Of a DNA stretch of 64,000 nt, positions 22,715 through 32,109 are shown in pieces. The DNA is from Comamonas avium. Its GTDB lineage: Bacteria > Pseudomonadota > Gammaproteobacteria > Burkholderiales > Burkholderiaceae_C. Location: the NCBI RefSeq assembly GCF_014836675.1, contig NZ_JACSQK010000005.1:391422-455421 (forward strand), in the 5' to 3' direction. Under the pieces are notes generated by a model, which searched no databases, was not told the origin of the DNA, and saw only the letters and a program-made list of their open reading frames with translations. Each line of letters starts with the position of its first letter. Position 1 is the stretch's first letter. The position numbers and the translations under genes are program-made.

Positions 22715-24520
22715 TCAACGGGGCTGCGTGCCTGTGCCCAGCAGGGCCTCCAGCCCCAGAGCGATTTCTTCGCCCCAGGCGTAATAGTCATGCCCGCCCG
22801 CAAACTCATGGGTGGTGACGGTGTAGCCCTTGGCTTGCAAGACGTTGCGCAAGTGGCGGTTGTTGTCGATGATGCCGGCCTCGCCCTGAACACCGCGCTC
22901 CAGCAGACCGTAGGCCAGATGCCAGCGTACGGCGTGGGTGGGACCGTGCAGCACTTGGCGCATGAACCAGTCACCTTCGGCCCAGCGGTGCGGGGCAGGC
23001 TCGTTTTTGGGTGCAGTGGGTGTCCACCAGTACGAGCCAGACAGCGAGAGCACATTGCCAAAAGTCTCTGGGTGTGCCCAGCCCAGCCAGCCAGCGGCCA
23101 GCCCCCCATAGCTGGAGCCAGCTACCACCACTTGGTGTGCCCGTGTGGCAATCGCGGGATGCTGCCCGCGCAGCCAGGGCAGCATCTCATGGGCCAGCAT
23201 GTTGCCAAACGCCGGGGTATGAGGGGGCAGCTCGGTGGCGCGATCCGCACGCTGTGGGTTGCCTACCAGCAGCACGGCCATGGCCGCAAGGCGACCCTGG
23301 GCGATCCATGCATCCAGACGCTGGTGAATGCGCACACGCTGTAGATAGGCCTCGCGGTCAAACAGCACCAGCAGTGGCAGGCTGCCTGCGGCGTGGCTGC
23401 CACTAGGCAGGTACAGGCTGAGGCTGCGCGTGTTGTCCAGCAGTGCGCTGGTGTAGCGCAGGTGCTGCAACTGGCCCGAGGGTAACTGGGTGACGCTGGC
23501 TGGCGTGGTGCTATCTGCAGCCATGTTGCGCAAGGGGCCTGTGGCAGCAATCTTCAGCACCGAGCGTTCGGCATGAACGGCGGCCGCACTGCCTGCGGGC
23601 AGCTCCGGCGATCCGGCATGCCAGCGGTGCGGGTTCAGCGGGTCGCGCTGGGCAGACAGTTGCTGGGTCTGTACACGCTGCATGCGGCTGGGGGCCACAC
23701 TGGCCGCCAGCACGGAGGGCCATTGCACGGGGTCAACCACCAACTGGTAGGCGGCCTGCAAGCCGCGTGGCAGCGGCAGGCTCAGATGCCAGATGTCTGT
23801 ATCTGCCAGGCGCTGGAATGTGAAAGGCTCTGCGGAGCGCATGGCCCATTCCAGTCGCACATGGTGGGGCTGGTCTTGCGTGCCCGCAGGCGCACGCCAC
23901 AGAAAGGTGACCAGGGCTTCTCGGGGTTGATGGGGCAGTGGCTCCAGCAGGGGGGTGCCTTGGGTGAGGGTGGCAGACCAGAACTCTTGGATCAAAGCAA
24001 GCTTTTGTGCAGGTGTTGCCTGCGCAAGCTGCACCTGCAGATGCAGCAAAGCAGGGCTTTGCACAGCTGCTGGCAAGGCTGCCGCAGGGGCCGCATCAGC
24101 GAGCGCCGGGCCGCTGGTTTTGAGCTGCCAGGTGGGCTGCACGTCGGTCTGCGTAAAGAATGGGTTGTGTGCCTCTAGTCGATAGCGGCCAGTGGTGGGG
24201 GTCACCCAGCCTATATCTTGTGTGCCGTTGTGAACGGCAGGCCAGTGGCGCAGCAGCCGGCCATCTGGATCGGTGAGGCGCACGGTATGCGCATGGGTGC
24301 CGCTGTCCAGCGTCCACAGCAGCACCTGCCCGGCCTGGGCCTGCACTTCCAGGGCATGACCTGCCAGCACCTGGCTGCATGAAGGCCAGCGCGTATCTGG
24401 TTTATCGGGCAGCAGGCTGCACTGGGCAGTGGAGCTGCTGGCCCAGGCTGCGGCCATGCCCACCAGCAGTGTGCAGGTGGCCAGTAGCCTGAAAAATGAA
24501 AGACAGAATTGGTTCCGCAT
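22715..24520 (-). CDS. Enterochelin esterase-like hydrolase
   Basis: A 601-aa alpha/beta hydrolase of the Fes/esterase D type, likely releasing iron by hydrolysing an imported or exported tri-ester siderophore. Residues about 1-28 form a signal peptide (LLATCTLLVGMAAAWA), placing it in the periplasm. After an N-terminal beta domain, the catalytic half contains LPLLVLFDREAYLQ, the nucleophile elbow VVVAGSSYGGLAAGW and SLSGSYWW, with the catalytic His in FAGGHDYYAW near the C-terminus. The ATG at 24520 gives the best signal peptide; an alternative is at 24532. It follows a TonB receptor gene, consistent with a siderophore uptake role. Confidence 0.85.
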   Translation of the reverse strand: MRNQFCLSFFRLLATCTLLVGMAAAWASSSTAQCSLLPDKPDTRWPSCSQVLAGHALEVQAQAGQVLLWTLDSGTHAHTVRLTDPDGRLLRHWPAVHNGTQDIGWVTPTTGRYRLEAHNPFFTQTDVQPTWQLKTSGPALADAAPAAALPAAVQSPALLHLQVQLAQATPAQKLALIQEFWSATLTQGTPLLEPLPHQPREALVTFLWRAPAGTQDQPHHVRLEWAMRSAEPFTFQRLADTDIWHLSLPLPRGLQAAYQLVVDPVQWPSVLAASVAPSRMQRVQTQQLSAQRDPLNPHRWHAGSPELPAGSAAAVHAERSVLKIAATGPLRNMAADSTTPASVTQLPSGQLQHLRYTSALLDNTRSLSLYLPSGSHAAGSLPLLVLFDREAYLQRVRIHQRLDAWIAQGRLAAMAVLLVGNPQRADRATELPPHTPAFGNMLAHEMLPWLRGQHPAIATRAHQVVVAGSSYGGLAAGWLGWAHPETFGNVLSLSGSYWWTPTAPKNEPAPHRWAEGDWFMRQVLHGPTHAVRWHLAYGLLERGVQGEAGIIDNNRHLRNVLQAKGYTVTTHEFAGGHDYYAWGEEIALGLEALLGTGTQPR

Positions 24521-24537
24521 GGTGGGTGGCATGGATG

Positions 24538-24567
24538 AAAAAAGCCCCGTACGGCATACGTACGGGC
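24538..24567 (-). terminator. Rho-independent terminator after the TonB receptor gene
   Basis: Stem AGCCCGTACG / CGTACGGGGCT read on the minus strand, followed by six T, between the receptor stop and the esterase start. Confidence 0.75.
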
Positions 24568-24585
24568 TGGCTGTGGGCTGCTCCA

Positions 24586-26580
24586 TCAGAACCTGGCGTT
24601 TAACGACACGTAGATGCGACGGCCTTCTTCGCTGTAGTCACTGGCGTTGATGCGGTCAAACGTGCGGTCGGCCACGTTCAGTACACCGCCGCGCAAGGTG
24701 GTGCGTGGGCTGACTTGCCAGGTGGCGCTCAGATCCACCAGACCGTAACCCGGCTTGTACACGGTATTGGCTGCATTGAGGGGCTGCTCGCTTTGCATGC
24801 GCCAGGTGGCTCCCAGATTCCACTGCGCATTGACTCGCCAGTCGGCGTCCACATTCAGGTTGTGGCGTGAGCGGTTAACCAGCAGGGTGTGTACGGCTTT
24901 GCTCGTGTTCTTGGCTGACAGGTAGGTGTAGGTGGTCTTGAACTCCACATCGCGCAAGGCCTGCCATTTCCAGCTGCCTTCCAGACCGCGTGTGCGGGCG
25001 CTGTTGATGTTCTGGTAGCTGAAGATGGGGCGGCCATCGGGCAGAAAACCGACAAAGTTGTCGTAGCCAGGAGCCAGCGTGACATCGCGCGTGCGGCTTT
25101 CAATGTCGATCATGTTCTTGAGCTTGGTATCAAACACCGTGGCGCTGGCACTGTGCACGCCCTGCGTGTACTGAATGCCCAGCTCCTTGCTGATTGCGGT
25201 CTCGGGCTTGAGGTCGCGGCTGCCGATGATGTAGCAGCCTGTAGTGGCGCTGCCGCAGGAGACCGATCCCCAGTTGGGGCTGTTTTGCACCAGCGTCGGG
25301 GTGCGAAAGGCGCGCGAGAGGCCGCCCTTGAAGGTCCAGGCATCGTTGAGATGAAAGACGCCATAGGCACGTGGACTGTGGTGGCCGCCAAAGTTTTCGT
25401 GGTGGTCAAAACGGTTTCCCAGCGTGATGGCAAAGCGGTCGGTCAAGCGGATTTCGTCTTCCACAAACACCGCGTACTGCTTGACCGATGTAGTGGGCGA
25501 GCTCTGTGTGGTGGGTACGCCGGGCAGGCCTTTGAGGTTGGCGGGGTCCCACAGACGCTCTTTGCGGGCATCAAAGCCCACGGTCAAGAACTGGTTGCCC
25601 CAGCTCACGGGAAAGCTGGCCTTGCCGTTGACGCCGAAGGTGTTGGACTTGTTGGGGTTGGTCTGTGTATCGATCATGCCTTTGAGGTTGCGGATCTCAT
25701 CGGTCGAGACTGTCAGCTCGGTGACCAGTGCATTCCAATTGCCCTTGTGGCGCAGGGCGAAGGCATCGCGCTCCATGGTGTACATGCCTTGTGTCTTGTT
25801 ACTGACATCGGCATCCAGTGTGAGGCTTTGGCGTGCATCAGGGCGCCATGCCAGCTGGCCGCCCGCATGGCGGTTGAGCGTGCGGGCAAATAGCGGGTAA
25901 CCCGCGTTGAATGTGCTTTGAGCCTTGCTGTCTGAGCGGTGGTCGTAGTTGCCATACAGCTTGATGCCCAGCGTATCGCTGATCAGCGGCCCATTCATGG
26001 AAAAGCCCAGCTTCTGGCTGTCCGCCAGATCACGGTCTTGCTGCAGGACGGTCTCGGCGGTGATCGAGCCCTTCCACGTTTTGCCGATGGGTTTTGTGAT
26101 GATGTTCACCACGCCCCCAATGGCATCTGCGCCGTACAGCGAAGACATGGGGCCGCGCACCACTTCTACGCGCTCAATATCGTCCAGAGGCACCCAGCCG
26201 CTGTCATAGGCGGTACCGCCACGGAACATGGAGGTGCTGGAGTTAACGCGCTTGCCATCGATCAGCATCAGTGTGTAGGCCTGATCGAACCCCCGCATCT
26301 GAATGGTGGGCGTGCCATTGGCACTGCGGTTGAGCGTCACGCCTTCCACACCAGCCAGTAGCTGCGCCAGCTCGTGCGCGGGGCGCTGGCGCAGCTCTTG
26401 CTGTGTGATGACCGAAATGCTGGCGAGTGCATCTTTGATGTCCTGCTCGCTGCCGCTGGCAGTGACCACGACGGTTGCCAGGTTCGTCTCAGGGCTTGCC
26501 TGCTGGGCGTGGGCGTGAAGGGCAAATGCACAAAGGCAGGCCAGCGACAAAGGGCGCATGGTGAACGGCATGGTGGTCAA
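24586..26580 (-). CDS. TonB-dependent siderophore receptor (FepA-like)
   Basis: Outer-membrane receptor of 664 aa that imports ferric siderophores using TonB energy. A signal peptide ends near ALHAHAQ, followed by a TonB-box-like ETNLATVVVTAS, the plug domain (RGFDQAYTLMLIDGKRVNSS and ERVEVVRGPMSSLYGADAIG), and a 22-strand barrel ending in the aromatic RRIYVSLNARF. The layout is closest to catecholate receptors of the FepA/BfeA group, which suits the enterochelin-esterase-like neighbour. An AraC-type regulator is divergently encoded and a Fur-box-like sequence lies in the shared promoter. Confidence 0.93.
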   Translation of the reverse strand: MTTMPFTMRPLSLACLCAFALHAHAQQASPETNLATVVVTASGSEQDIKDALASISVITQQELRQRPAHELAQLLAGVEGVTLNRSANGTPTIQMRGFDQAYTLMLIDGKRVNSSTSMFRGGTAYDSGWVPLDDIERVEVVRGPMSSLYGADAIGGVVNIITKPIGKTWKGSITAETVLQQDRDLADSQKLGFSMNGPLISDTLGIKLYGNYDHRSDSKAQSTFNAGYPLFARTLNRHAGGQLAWRPDARQSLTLDADVSNKTQGMYTMERDAFALRHKGNWNALVTELTVSTDEIRNLKGMIDTQTNPNKSNTFGVNGKASFPVSWGNQFLTVGFDARKERLWDPANLKGLPGVPTTQSSPTTSVKQYAVFVEDEIRLTDRFAITLGNRFDHHENFGGHHSPRAYGVFHLNDAWTFKGGLSRAFRTPTLVQNSPNWGSVSCGSATTGCYIIGSRDLKPETAISKELGIQYTQGVHSASATVFDTKLKNMIDIESRTRDVTLAPGYDNFVGFLPDGRPIFSYQNINSARTRGLEGSWKWQALRDVEFKTTYTYLSAKNTSKAVHTLLVNRSRHNLNVDADWRVNAQWNLGATWRMQSEQPLNAANTVYKPGYGLVDLSATWQVSPRTTLRGGVLNVADRTFDRINASDYSEEGRRIYVSLNARF

Positions 26581-26600
26581 GGCTCCGGCGGAGATGTGAT

Positions 26601-26620
26601 TAAATGAGAATTAATTTTAT
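26601..26620. promoter_or_regulatory. Candidate Fur box
   Basis: AAATGAGAATTAATTTTAT, about 20-40 bases upstream of the receptor start, matches the core AATGATAATCATT of the Fur consensus at most positions. It would make receptor and AraC regulator iron-repressed. Confidence 0.5.
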
Positions 26621-26658
26621 TTAGATGTGTGTTTTTCCTCTGCCTCTGGCCACTTCTG

Positions 26659-27675
26659 ATGTCTGAATTTCATTCAAAAAACGCTGTTTTTCACTCACAA
26701 CCTGGCGCTGTCTTGCACGTTCCAGACATTGAGCAGTCATTGCTGCCCATGGGCGAGGAATACATCGTGGGGGACCTTGGGGTGACGGCTGCCACCGATG
26801 TGCTGCAAGGCAGCATGCAGGTGCTGTCAGTGCAGGAGGGCATGGTTCTGTACCGCACGGCGGTGCGTGATCTGTGCACCATGCGCACGTCCAATCTGCT
26901 GTATCCGGGGATCAAGATCGTGCTGGTGCTGGAAGGGGAGACGCAGCTGTCGTATGGCGCTTTGCGCCTGCACCTGCGCGCCCGTGAGGCAGGCCATTGC
27001 GCCGCCATGGTGGCGCTGGCACGTACCGACCGGTTCATGCGGCAGTGGCGCATTGGGCGGCATGAACGCAAGCTGGTGCTGACACTCACCCCGCAGTGGC
27101 TGGCCCAGACCGGTGTGCTGCACGGGCGGGTGGCAGAGTTCATGGCACAGCACCTGGCAGTGGCGCCGTGGCAGCCTTCTGCCCGTGCGCTGGTGCTGGC
27201 CGACCAGTTGCACCGTGGCTGCCCGCTGCCAGATCACCTGCACGCTTTATGGAACCAGAGCCGGTGCATGCAAATCGTGCTGGAAGCCCTGGCCAGCGTA
27301 GAGATTGGCAGCACGCAAGAAGGGGCTGCGCCGCTGCCGCGCACCGGGGTGCGTCAGCACGTACGGCTGGCGGCGCTGAGAGACTGGTTGATGACCCCGG
27401 CGGCAGATGGCATGGATGTGGCCGCCATTGCCCGGCACGCCGGTATGAGCGTGGCGCATCTGCAGCGTCATTTCCCAACGGTAGCTGGCCAGAGCCTGGG
27501 GCGTTTTCTGCGTGTGCAGCGCCTGCTTCGTGCGCGCGCTGCGCTGGAGCAGGGGTGTGCCACCGTGACACAGGCGGCGGGCATGGCGGGTTACCGCAGC
27601 AGTACGCATTTTTCAGCAGCATTTCGGGATCACTTTGGCATGCTGCCCTCCAGCCTCAAGCTGCTGGCGCATTAA
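26659..27675 (+). CDS. AraC-family regulator (PchR-like)
   Basis: A 338-aa transcription factor with an N-terminal sensing domain and a C-terminal AraC/XylS DNA-binding domain (about residues 240-335). The double helix-turn-helix shows MDVAAIARHAGMSVAHLQRH and VTQAAGMAGYRSSTHFSAAF. Divergent placement next to a TonB siderophore receptor and esterase suggests it activates them in response to the cognate ferric siderophore, as PchR does for pyochelin. The ATG at 26659 is preferred; an upstream in-frame start at 26629 would overlap the promoter region. Confidence 0.88.
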   Translation: MSEFHSKNAVFHSQPGAVLHVPDIEQSLLPMGEEYIVGDLGVTAATDVLQGSMQVLSVQEGMVLYRTAVRDLCTMRTSNLLYPGIKIVLVLEGETQLSYGALRLHLRAREAGHCAAMVALARTDRFMRQWRIGRHERKLVLTLTPQWLAQTGVLHGRVAEFMAQHLAVAPWQPSARALVLADQLHRGCPLPDHLHALWNQSRCMQIVLEALASVEIGSTQEGAAPLPRTGVRQHVRLAALRDWLMTPAADGMDVAAIARHAGMSVAHLQRHFPTVAGQSLGRFLRVQRLLRARAALEQGCATVTQAAGMAGYRSSTHFSAAFRDHFGMLPSSLKLLAH

Positions 27676-27868
27676 GAGCCGCGAACACCGCCTGGCAAAT
27701 CTTTGGGTTGTGTTAAAGGCGAGGCGCAAAGCCACAGAATTACAGAAGTAAAGACGTACGACAAGGCCAGGCCACGACGATCCAGAGGGTGGGGGCAGTG
27801 GGTCTAACTGGGCAGCTGCTTGCATGGCCCTGAACGGGGCTTGCTCCATCGATGTGCCTGCGCCATGC

Positions 27869-27892
27869 AAAAAGCCCCGCATGCGGGGCTTT
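27869..27892. terminator. Rho-independent terminator, mainly minus strand
   Basis: Perfect stem AAAGCCCCGC / GCGGGGCTTT, flanked by A and T runs, between the convergent AraC and Bug genes. Confidence 0.8.
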
Positions 27893-27916
27893 GGTTTTCG
27901 GCTAAATAGCGCTTGC

Positions 27917-28882
27917 TTAGTCCATGGTCAGCTTTTGCTTGTCCACAACTTCCTTGTAGGCGGTGTATTCAGCCTTGATTTCCTGCGCAAATTTTTCAGG
28001 GGTGTCCGCCACGATCAGCGAGCCGGTGTCTTCAATGCGCTTGCGAATTGCTGGGTCTTGCAGCACTTTGTGCACGGCCTTGTTGATCTTGTCCACAACG
28101 TCCTTGGGCGTGCCCTTGGGGCCAACGATGCCGTAGTAGGCCATGCGATTGACGCCGGGGGCACCTACTTCAGCCAGAGTGGGTACGTTGGGCAAGACAG
28201 CCAGACGCTGGGGTGCAGCCACCACCAGCGGTGTCAGGCGCTTGCTTTGTATAAAGGGCAGAGCGGATGGGAAGTTGTCAAAAATCAGCGGAATTTGGCC
28301 GGCTACTGCATCGTTCAATGCAGGGCCCGAACCACGGTAGGGAACGTGCTGCATCTGTGTGCCGGTTGCCAGCATGAACATTTCCATCATCAGGTGACCG
28401 ATGGAGCCTGTGCCCGGTGAGCCAAACGAATGCACGCCGGGGTTCTTTTTGACTTCTGCCAGGAACGACTTGTAGTCCTGACCCACAAATTTGGGGTTGG
28501 CTGCAATGATGTTGGGCGTGGCGGCAATGTTCACAATCGGCGCAAAGTCCGTGAACACGTTGTAGGGAATCTTGGGGTTGATGGCCGGGTTGGTGGCCGT
28601 GGTGGAAACGGTAGCCAGACCCAGGCTGTAGCCATCGGCAGGAGCACGGGCGGTTTCAGCAGCACCAATTGCACCACCGCCACCACCCTTGTTTTCGACG
28701 ATCACGGGCTGACCCAGTTCGCGGCCCAGCGGGTCAGCGACAACGCGGGCAATCAGGTCGGTGGTGCCGCCAGCGGCAAAAGGCACCAGCAGCTTGATGG
28801 GCTTGTTGGGGTAGTTGGACTGGGCGTGGGCGGCACCCAGGGTGCTCAGGGCGGCCAAGGCCAAAAGAGTGCGACGCAACAT
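27917..28882 (-). CDS. Bug/TctC-type solute-binding protein
   Basis: Periplasmic binding protein of 321 aa from the very large tripartite tricarboxylate transporter (Bug) family of Burkholderiales. A signal peptide ends ALSTLGAAHAQ, followed by YPNKPIKLLVPFAAGGTTD and the ligand-loop segments VENKGGGGGAIGA and FGSPGTGSIGH; RGSGPALNDAVAGQI is the second signature. These proteins bind carboxylates, but the ligand cannot be predicted. Many occur as orphans without TctAB membrane partners, as here. A CoA-transferase gene lies upstream on the same strand after 230 bases. Confidence 0.92.
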   Translation of the reverse strand: MLRRTLLALAALSTLGAAHAQSNYPNKPIKLLVPFAAGGTTDLIARVVADPLGRELGQPVIVENKGGGGGAIGAAETARAPADGYSLGLATVSTTATNPAINPKIPYNVFTDFAPIVNIAATPNIIAANPKFVGQDYKSFLAEVKKNPGVHSFGSPGTGSIGHLMMEMFMLATGTQMQHVPYRGSGPALNDAVAGQIPLIFDNFPSALPFIQSKRLTPLVVAAPQRLAVLPNVPTLAEVGAPGVNRMAYYGIVGPKGTPKDVVDKINKAVHKVLQDPAIRKRIEDTGSLIVADTPEKFAQEIKAEYTAYKEVVDKQKLTMD

Positions 28883-29115
28883 GTATTTATTTCCTCGTTG
28901 TTGTTGTCAATGTGACGCACATCGTAAAAGGCGGCTTGGTGCGCACGGTCGTGCTTTTGCTGGGTGATAACCCTTGATGAAGGGTAAATGCTGATGCTTA
29001 TTTTTGTAATTTACGGGCGCATAAATCCCTGGCTTGAATGCACCATGTCGTGATAGCTGGCTGTGAAAAAATGGTGCTGGGAGCGCAAGCCAAACGCCAC
29101 CCAGCCTCGGCGTGG

Positions 29116-30375
29116 TTACAGCACGTGTGCGGTCCTCAGTGCATGCACTTCGTCTTCGCTCAATCCCAGCTCCTGCAGCACCTCTTGTGTGTGCTGGCCC
29201 AGGGTGGGAGGTGCGCTGCGGTAGCTCACGGGAGTGGCTGACAGGCGCATCGGACTGGCTACAGTGGCCACCTGGGCAATGTCATTGCCTGTCTGGCATG
29301 GCAAGGTCATGTGAATGCCGCGTGCCTGCACCTGAGGGTCATCAAAAGCCTGCGCCACGGTGTTGATGGGGCCACAGGGCACGGCCTTGTCTTGCAGCAG
29401 CGCAATCCATTCGGCAGTGGAGCGTGTCTGCATCAGCGGTTGCAGCCATTCCAGCAGCGCTGCGCGGTGCTGTACACGGCCAGTGTTGGTGGTAAAACGA
29501 GCGTCCTGGGCTTGTGCGGGCTGGTGTACGGCAGCGCAAAAGCGTGCAAATTGCCCATCGTTGCCAATAGCCAGCAGCACATTGCCATCGCTGGTTCTGA
29601 AGTCCTGGTAAGGCGCAAGGCTGGGGTGTGTGTTGCCAGCGCGCTCCGGAGTCTGGCCAGTGGCCAGAAAACCAGCCGCCTGGTTGGCCAGCACGGCCAT
29701 GCCCACATCCAGCAGCGCCATGTCGATGTACTGGCCTGTGCCTGAGCCATTGCGCGCGCTGTCTCGGGCGTTGATTGCAGCCAAGATGGCATTGCTGGCG
29801 TACAGACCGGTGAACACATCGATCACAGCCACGCCGACTTTGAGTGGGCCACCGCCGGGCTGTGCATCGGCATGGCCGGTGATGCTCATCAGTCCGCACA
29901 TGGCCTGCACCATCAAATCGTAGCCGGCGCGTTCGGCATAAGGCCCGTCTTGACCAAAGCCGGTGATGGAGCAGTAGATCAGCTTGGGGTTCAGTGTTTT
30001 GAGGCTGTCGTAATCCAGCCCGTACTGCGCAAGGCCGCCCACCTTGAAGTTCTCTACCAGCACATCTGCCTCGGCTGCCATACGGCGCAGCAGTGCCTGC
30101 CCTTCAGGATGGGCCATGTCGATGGTGATGGAGCGCTTGTTGCGGTTGCAGGCGGTGAAGTAGCTGGCCTGGCGCGTGTCGTTGCCGTCGTCGTCCTTTA
30201 AAAAGGGCGGGCCCCAGTGGCGCGTATCGTCTCCAGCTACGGGGCGCTCTACCTTGATCACGTCTGCACCCAAATCGGCCAGCATTTGCGTGGCCCACGG
30301 GCCAGCCAGCACGCGCGATAAATCCAGAACCTTGATGCCCGACAGCGCGCCGGGCGTAGATGCAGTGCTTGGCAT
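29116..30375 (-). CDS. Class III CoA transferase (CaiB/BaiF family)
   Basis: A 419-aa CoA transferase; the class III mechanism passes through an aspartyl-CoA anhydride. Landmarks are GIKVLDLSRVLAGPWATQML at the N-terminus, GADVIKVERPVAGDDTR, NRNKRSITIDMAHPEGQALL, and VGVAVIDVFTGLYAS, where the Asp is the candidate nucleophile. The ATG at 30375 is preceded by GGAG. Next to glutaryl-CoA dehydrogenase, a glutarate-succinyl-CoA transfer (SUGCT-like) is the likeliest reaction, feeding lysine or glutarate breakdown. That substrate is inferred from context. Confidence 0.88.
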   Translation of the reverse strand: MPSTASTPGALSGIKVLDLSRVLAGPWATQMLADLGADVIKVERPVAGDDTRHWGPPFLKDDDGNDTRQASYFTACNRNKRSITIDMAHPEGQALLRRMAAEADVLVENFKVGGLAQYGLDYDSLKTLNPKLIYCSITGFGQDGPYAERAGYDLMVQAMCGLMSITGHADAQPGGGPLKVGVAVIDVFTGLYASNAILAAINARDSARNGSGTGQYIDMALLDVGMAVLANQAAGFLATGQTPERAGNTHPSLAPYQDFRTSDGNVLLAIGNDGQFARFCAAVHQPAQAQDARFTTNTGRVQHRAALLEWLQPLMQTRSTAEWIALLQDKAVPCGPINTVAQAFDDPQVQARGIHMTLPCQTGNDIAQVATVASPMRLSATPVSYRSAPPTLGQHTQEVLQELGLSEDEVHALRTAHVL

Positions 30376-30410
30376 GTGCAACTCCTGCCATTCAAGGCGA
30401 GGAAAAAAAG

Positions 30411-30486
30411 AGCAGCTAGCGCATATGTATGAAGCGTTTCAGATACTTTTATATCTGAAAGCAAGCAATAACAGGCGCTAGTAGCT
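30411..30486. repeat. Dispersed TAGCTG/GCGCT intergenic palindrome, copy 2
   Basis: AGCAGCTAGCGC on the left is mirrored by GGCGCTAGTAGCT on the right, with an inner TCAGATA/TATCTGA pair. Same family as copies near 4747, 38573, 42639, 53835 and 58554. Confidence 0.55.
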
Positions 30487-30584
30487 CATAAATAAATAAA
30501 TAATACTGTGGCGGCAACTTGCAAAACACGCCGCAGGTTGAGCGGGGCGTTTCAGCTTAGGCGGAGACCGCAAAGGTTGCAGCC

Positions 30585-30686
30585 CAGCAGTGAAGATCGC
30601 GGCGGAAAAGAGGCGTCACCCGCGCAGGCAGTAGCAGCGCTACGACCAGCGGGTGCAACGACGTATTCCGGTGCGATCTTTGCTGC
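30585..30686. repeat. Nested inverted repeat between gcdH and the CoA transferase gene
   Basis: Three concentric stems: an outer 14-bp stem around AAGATCGC (30593-30600) and GCGATCTT (30673-30680), a middle CACCCGC (30617-30623) with GCGGGTG (30649-30655), and an inner GTAGC-AGC-GCTAC (30631-30643). It is just downstream of the gcdH stop and lacks a T-run. It may be an RNA structure, a processed terminator or a repeat-family element. Confidence 0.6.
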
Positions 30687-30690
30687 GCGC

Positions 30691-31884
30691 TTAGTTAGCA
30701 AAAGCGGCGATGCCGGTCTGTGCGCGGCCCAGGATCAGCGCATGCACATCGTGCGTGCCTTCGTAGGTGTTCACCACTTCCAGGTTCACCAGATGGCGTG
30801 CTACGCCGAACTCGTCGCTGATGCCGTTGCCGCCCATCATGTCGCGTGCCAGGCGGGCCACGTCCAGCGCCTTGCCGCAGTTGTTACGTTTGATCAGCGA
30901 GGTGATTTCCACCACGTTCTGGTGCTCATCCTTCATGCGGCCTACGCGCAGGGCAGCTTGCAGTCCCAGCGTGATTTCAGTCTGCATGTCGGCCAGTTTT
31001 TTCTGAATCAGCTGGTTGGCAGCCAGAGGGCGACCAAACTGCTTGCGGTCCAGCGTGTACTGGCGCGAGGTGTGCCAGCAGAACTCGGCCGCACCCATGG
31101 CACCCCAGGCAATGCCAAAGCGTGCGCTGTTCAGGCAGGTGAACGGGCCTTTGAGGCCGCGCACTTCGGGGAAGGCGTTTTCTTCGGGCACAAACACATC
31201 GTCCATCACGATTTCGCCGGTGATCGAGGCGCGCAGGCCCACCTTGCCGTGGATGGCCGGTGCGCTCAGGCCCTTCATGCCCTTGTCCAGAATAAAGCCA
31301 CGAATCTGGCCGACGTTGCCGCCTTCAGACACTTCCTTGGCCCAGACCACGAACACGTCTGCGACGGGGCTGTTAGTGATCCACATCTTGCTGCCCTTGA
31401 GCTTGTAGCCGCCGTCCACCTTGTATGCACGAGTGGCCATGGAGCCGGGGTCGGAGCCGTGGTCAGGTTCGGTCAGGCCAAAGCAGCCGATGAATTCACC
31501 CGAGGCCAGCTTGGGCAGGTATTTTTGCTTTTGCGCTTCGGTACCAAATTCGTTGATGGGCACCATCACCAGTGACGACTGCACCGAAGCCATGGAGCGA
31601 TAGCCCGAATCCACACGCTCTACTTCACGGGCCACCAGACCGTAGCTCACATAGTTCAGGCCTGCGCCACCGTATTCGGTCGGAATGGTGGGGCCCAGCA
31701 GGCCCAGCTCGCCCATCTCGCGGAAGATGGTGATGTCGGTCTTTTCATGGCGGAACATGTCCTGCACGCGGGGCATGAGCTTGCCCTGGCAGTACTCATA
31801 GGCCGCGTCGCGGATCATGCGCTCGTCTTCTGTCAGTTGCTGGTCGAGTTGGAAGGGGTCATTCCACTGAAAGTTGCTGGCCAT
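30691..31884 (-). CDS. gcdH: Glutaryl-CoA dehydrogenase
   Basis: FAD enzyme of 397 aa that oxidises and decarboxylates glutaryl-CoA to crotonyl-CoA in lysine, tryptophan and glutarate degradation, passing electrons to ETF (etfB begins at the end of this window). It contains [15 protein letters not shown] and [18 protein letters not shown] of the flavin site, the GlcDH-type [18 protein letters not shown], and the catalytic Glu in [19 protein letters not shown]. The Arg-rich [19 protein letters not shown] is typical. Divergent from a LysR regulator and followed by a CoA transferase, a common set in Burkholderiales. Confidence 0.92.
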   Translation of the reverse strand: MASNFQWNDPFQLDQQLTEDERMIRDAAYEYCQGKLMPRVQDMFRHEKTDITIFREMGELGLLGPTIPTEYGGAGLNYVSYGLVAREVERVDSGYRSMASVQSSLVMVPINEFGTEAQKQKYLPKLASGEFIGCFGLTEPDHGSDPGSMATRAYKVDGGYKLKGSKMWITNSPVADVFVVWAKEVSEGGNVGQIRGFILDKGMKGLSAPAIHGKVGLRASITGEIVMDDVFVPEENAFPEVRGLKGPFTCLNSARFGIAWGAMGAAEFCWHTSRQYTLDRKQFGRPLAANQLIQKKLADMQTEITLGLQAALRVGRMKDEHQNVVEITSLIKRNNCGKALDVARLARDMMGGNGISDEFGVARHLVNLEVVNTYEGTHDVHALILGRAQTGIAAFAN

Positions 31885-32109
31885 GTTGTGCTCCTTGAAT
31901 GCTCAGTTGTAGGGGGCGCTGGCATGTGACGCTGCGATGTGACTGCGCGCATGCCTTGTGCGTTATGGAGTTCATCGTACGAAGGTGGCTGTGCCCAGGC
32001 AAACCATTTGTTTGCATCCAGATATGAGCTTTTTGCATTTCTTGCTTGAGAAAATAGCTGTTTTGCGGCAGCATTGCCTCTGTCCCCAGTTTTTGCTTGG
32101 CACCCTGAT

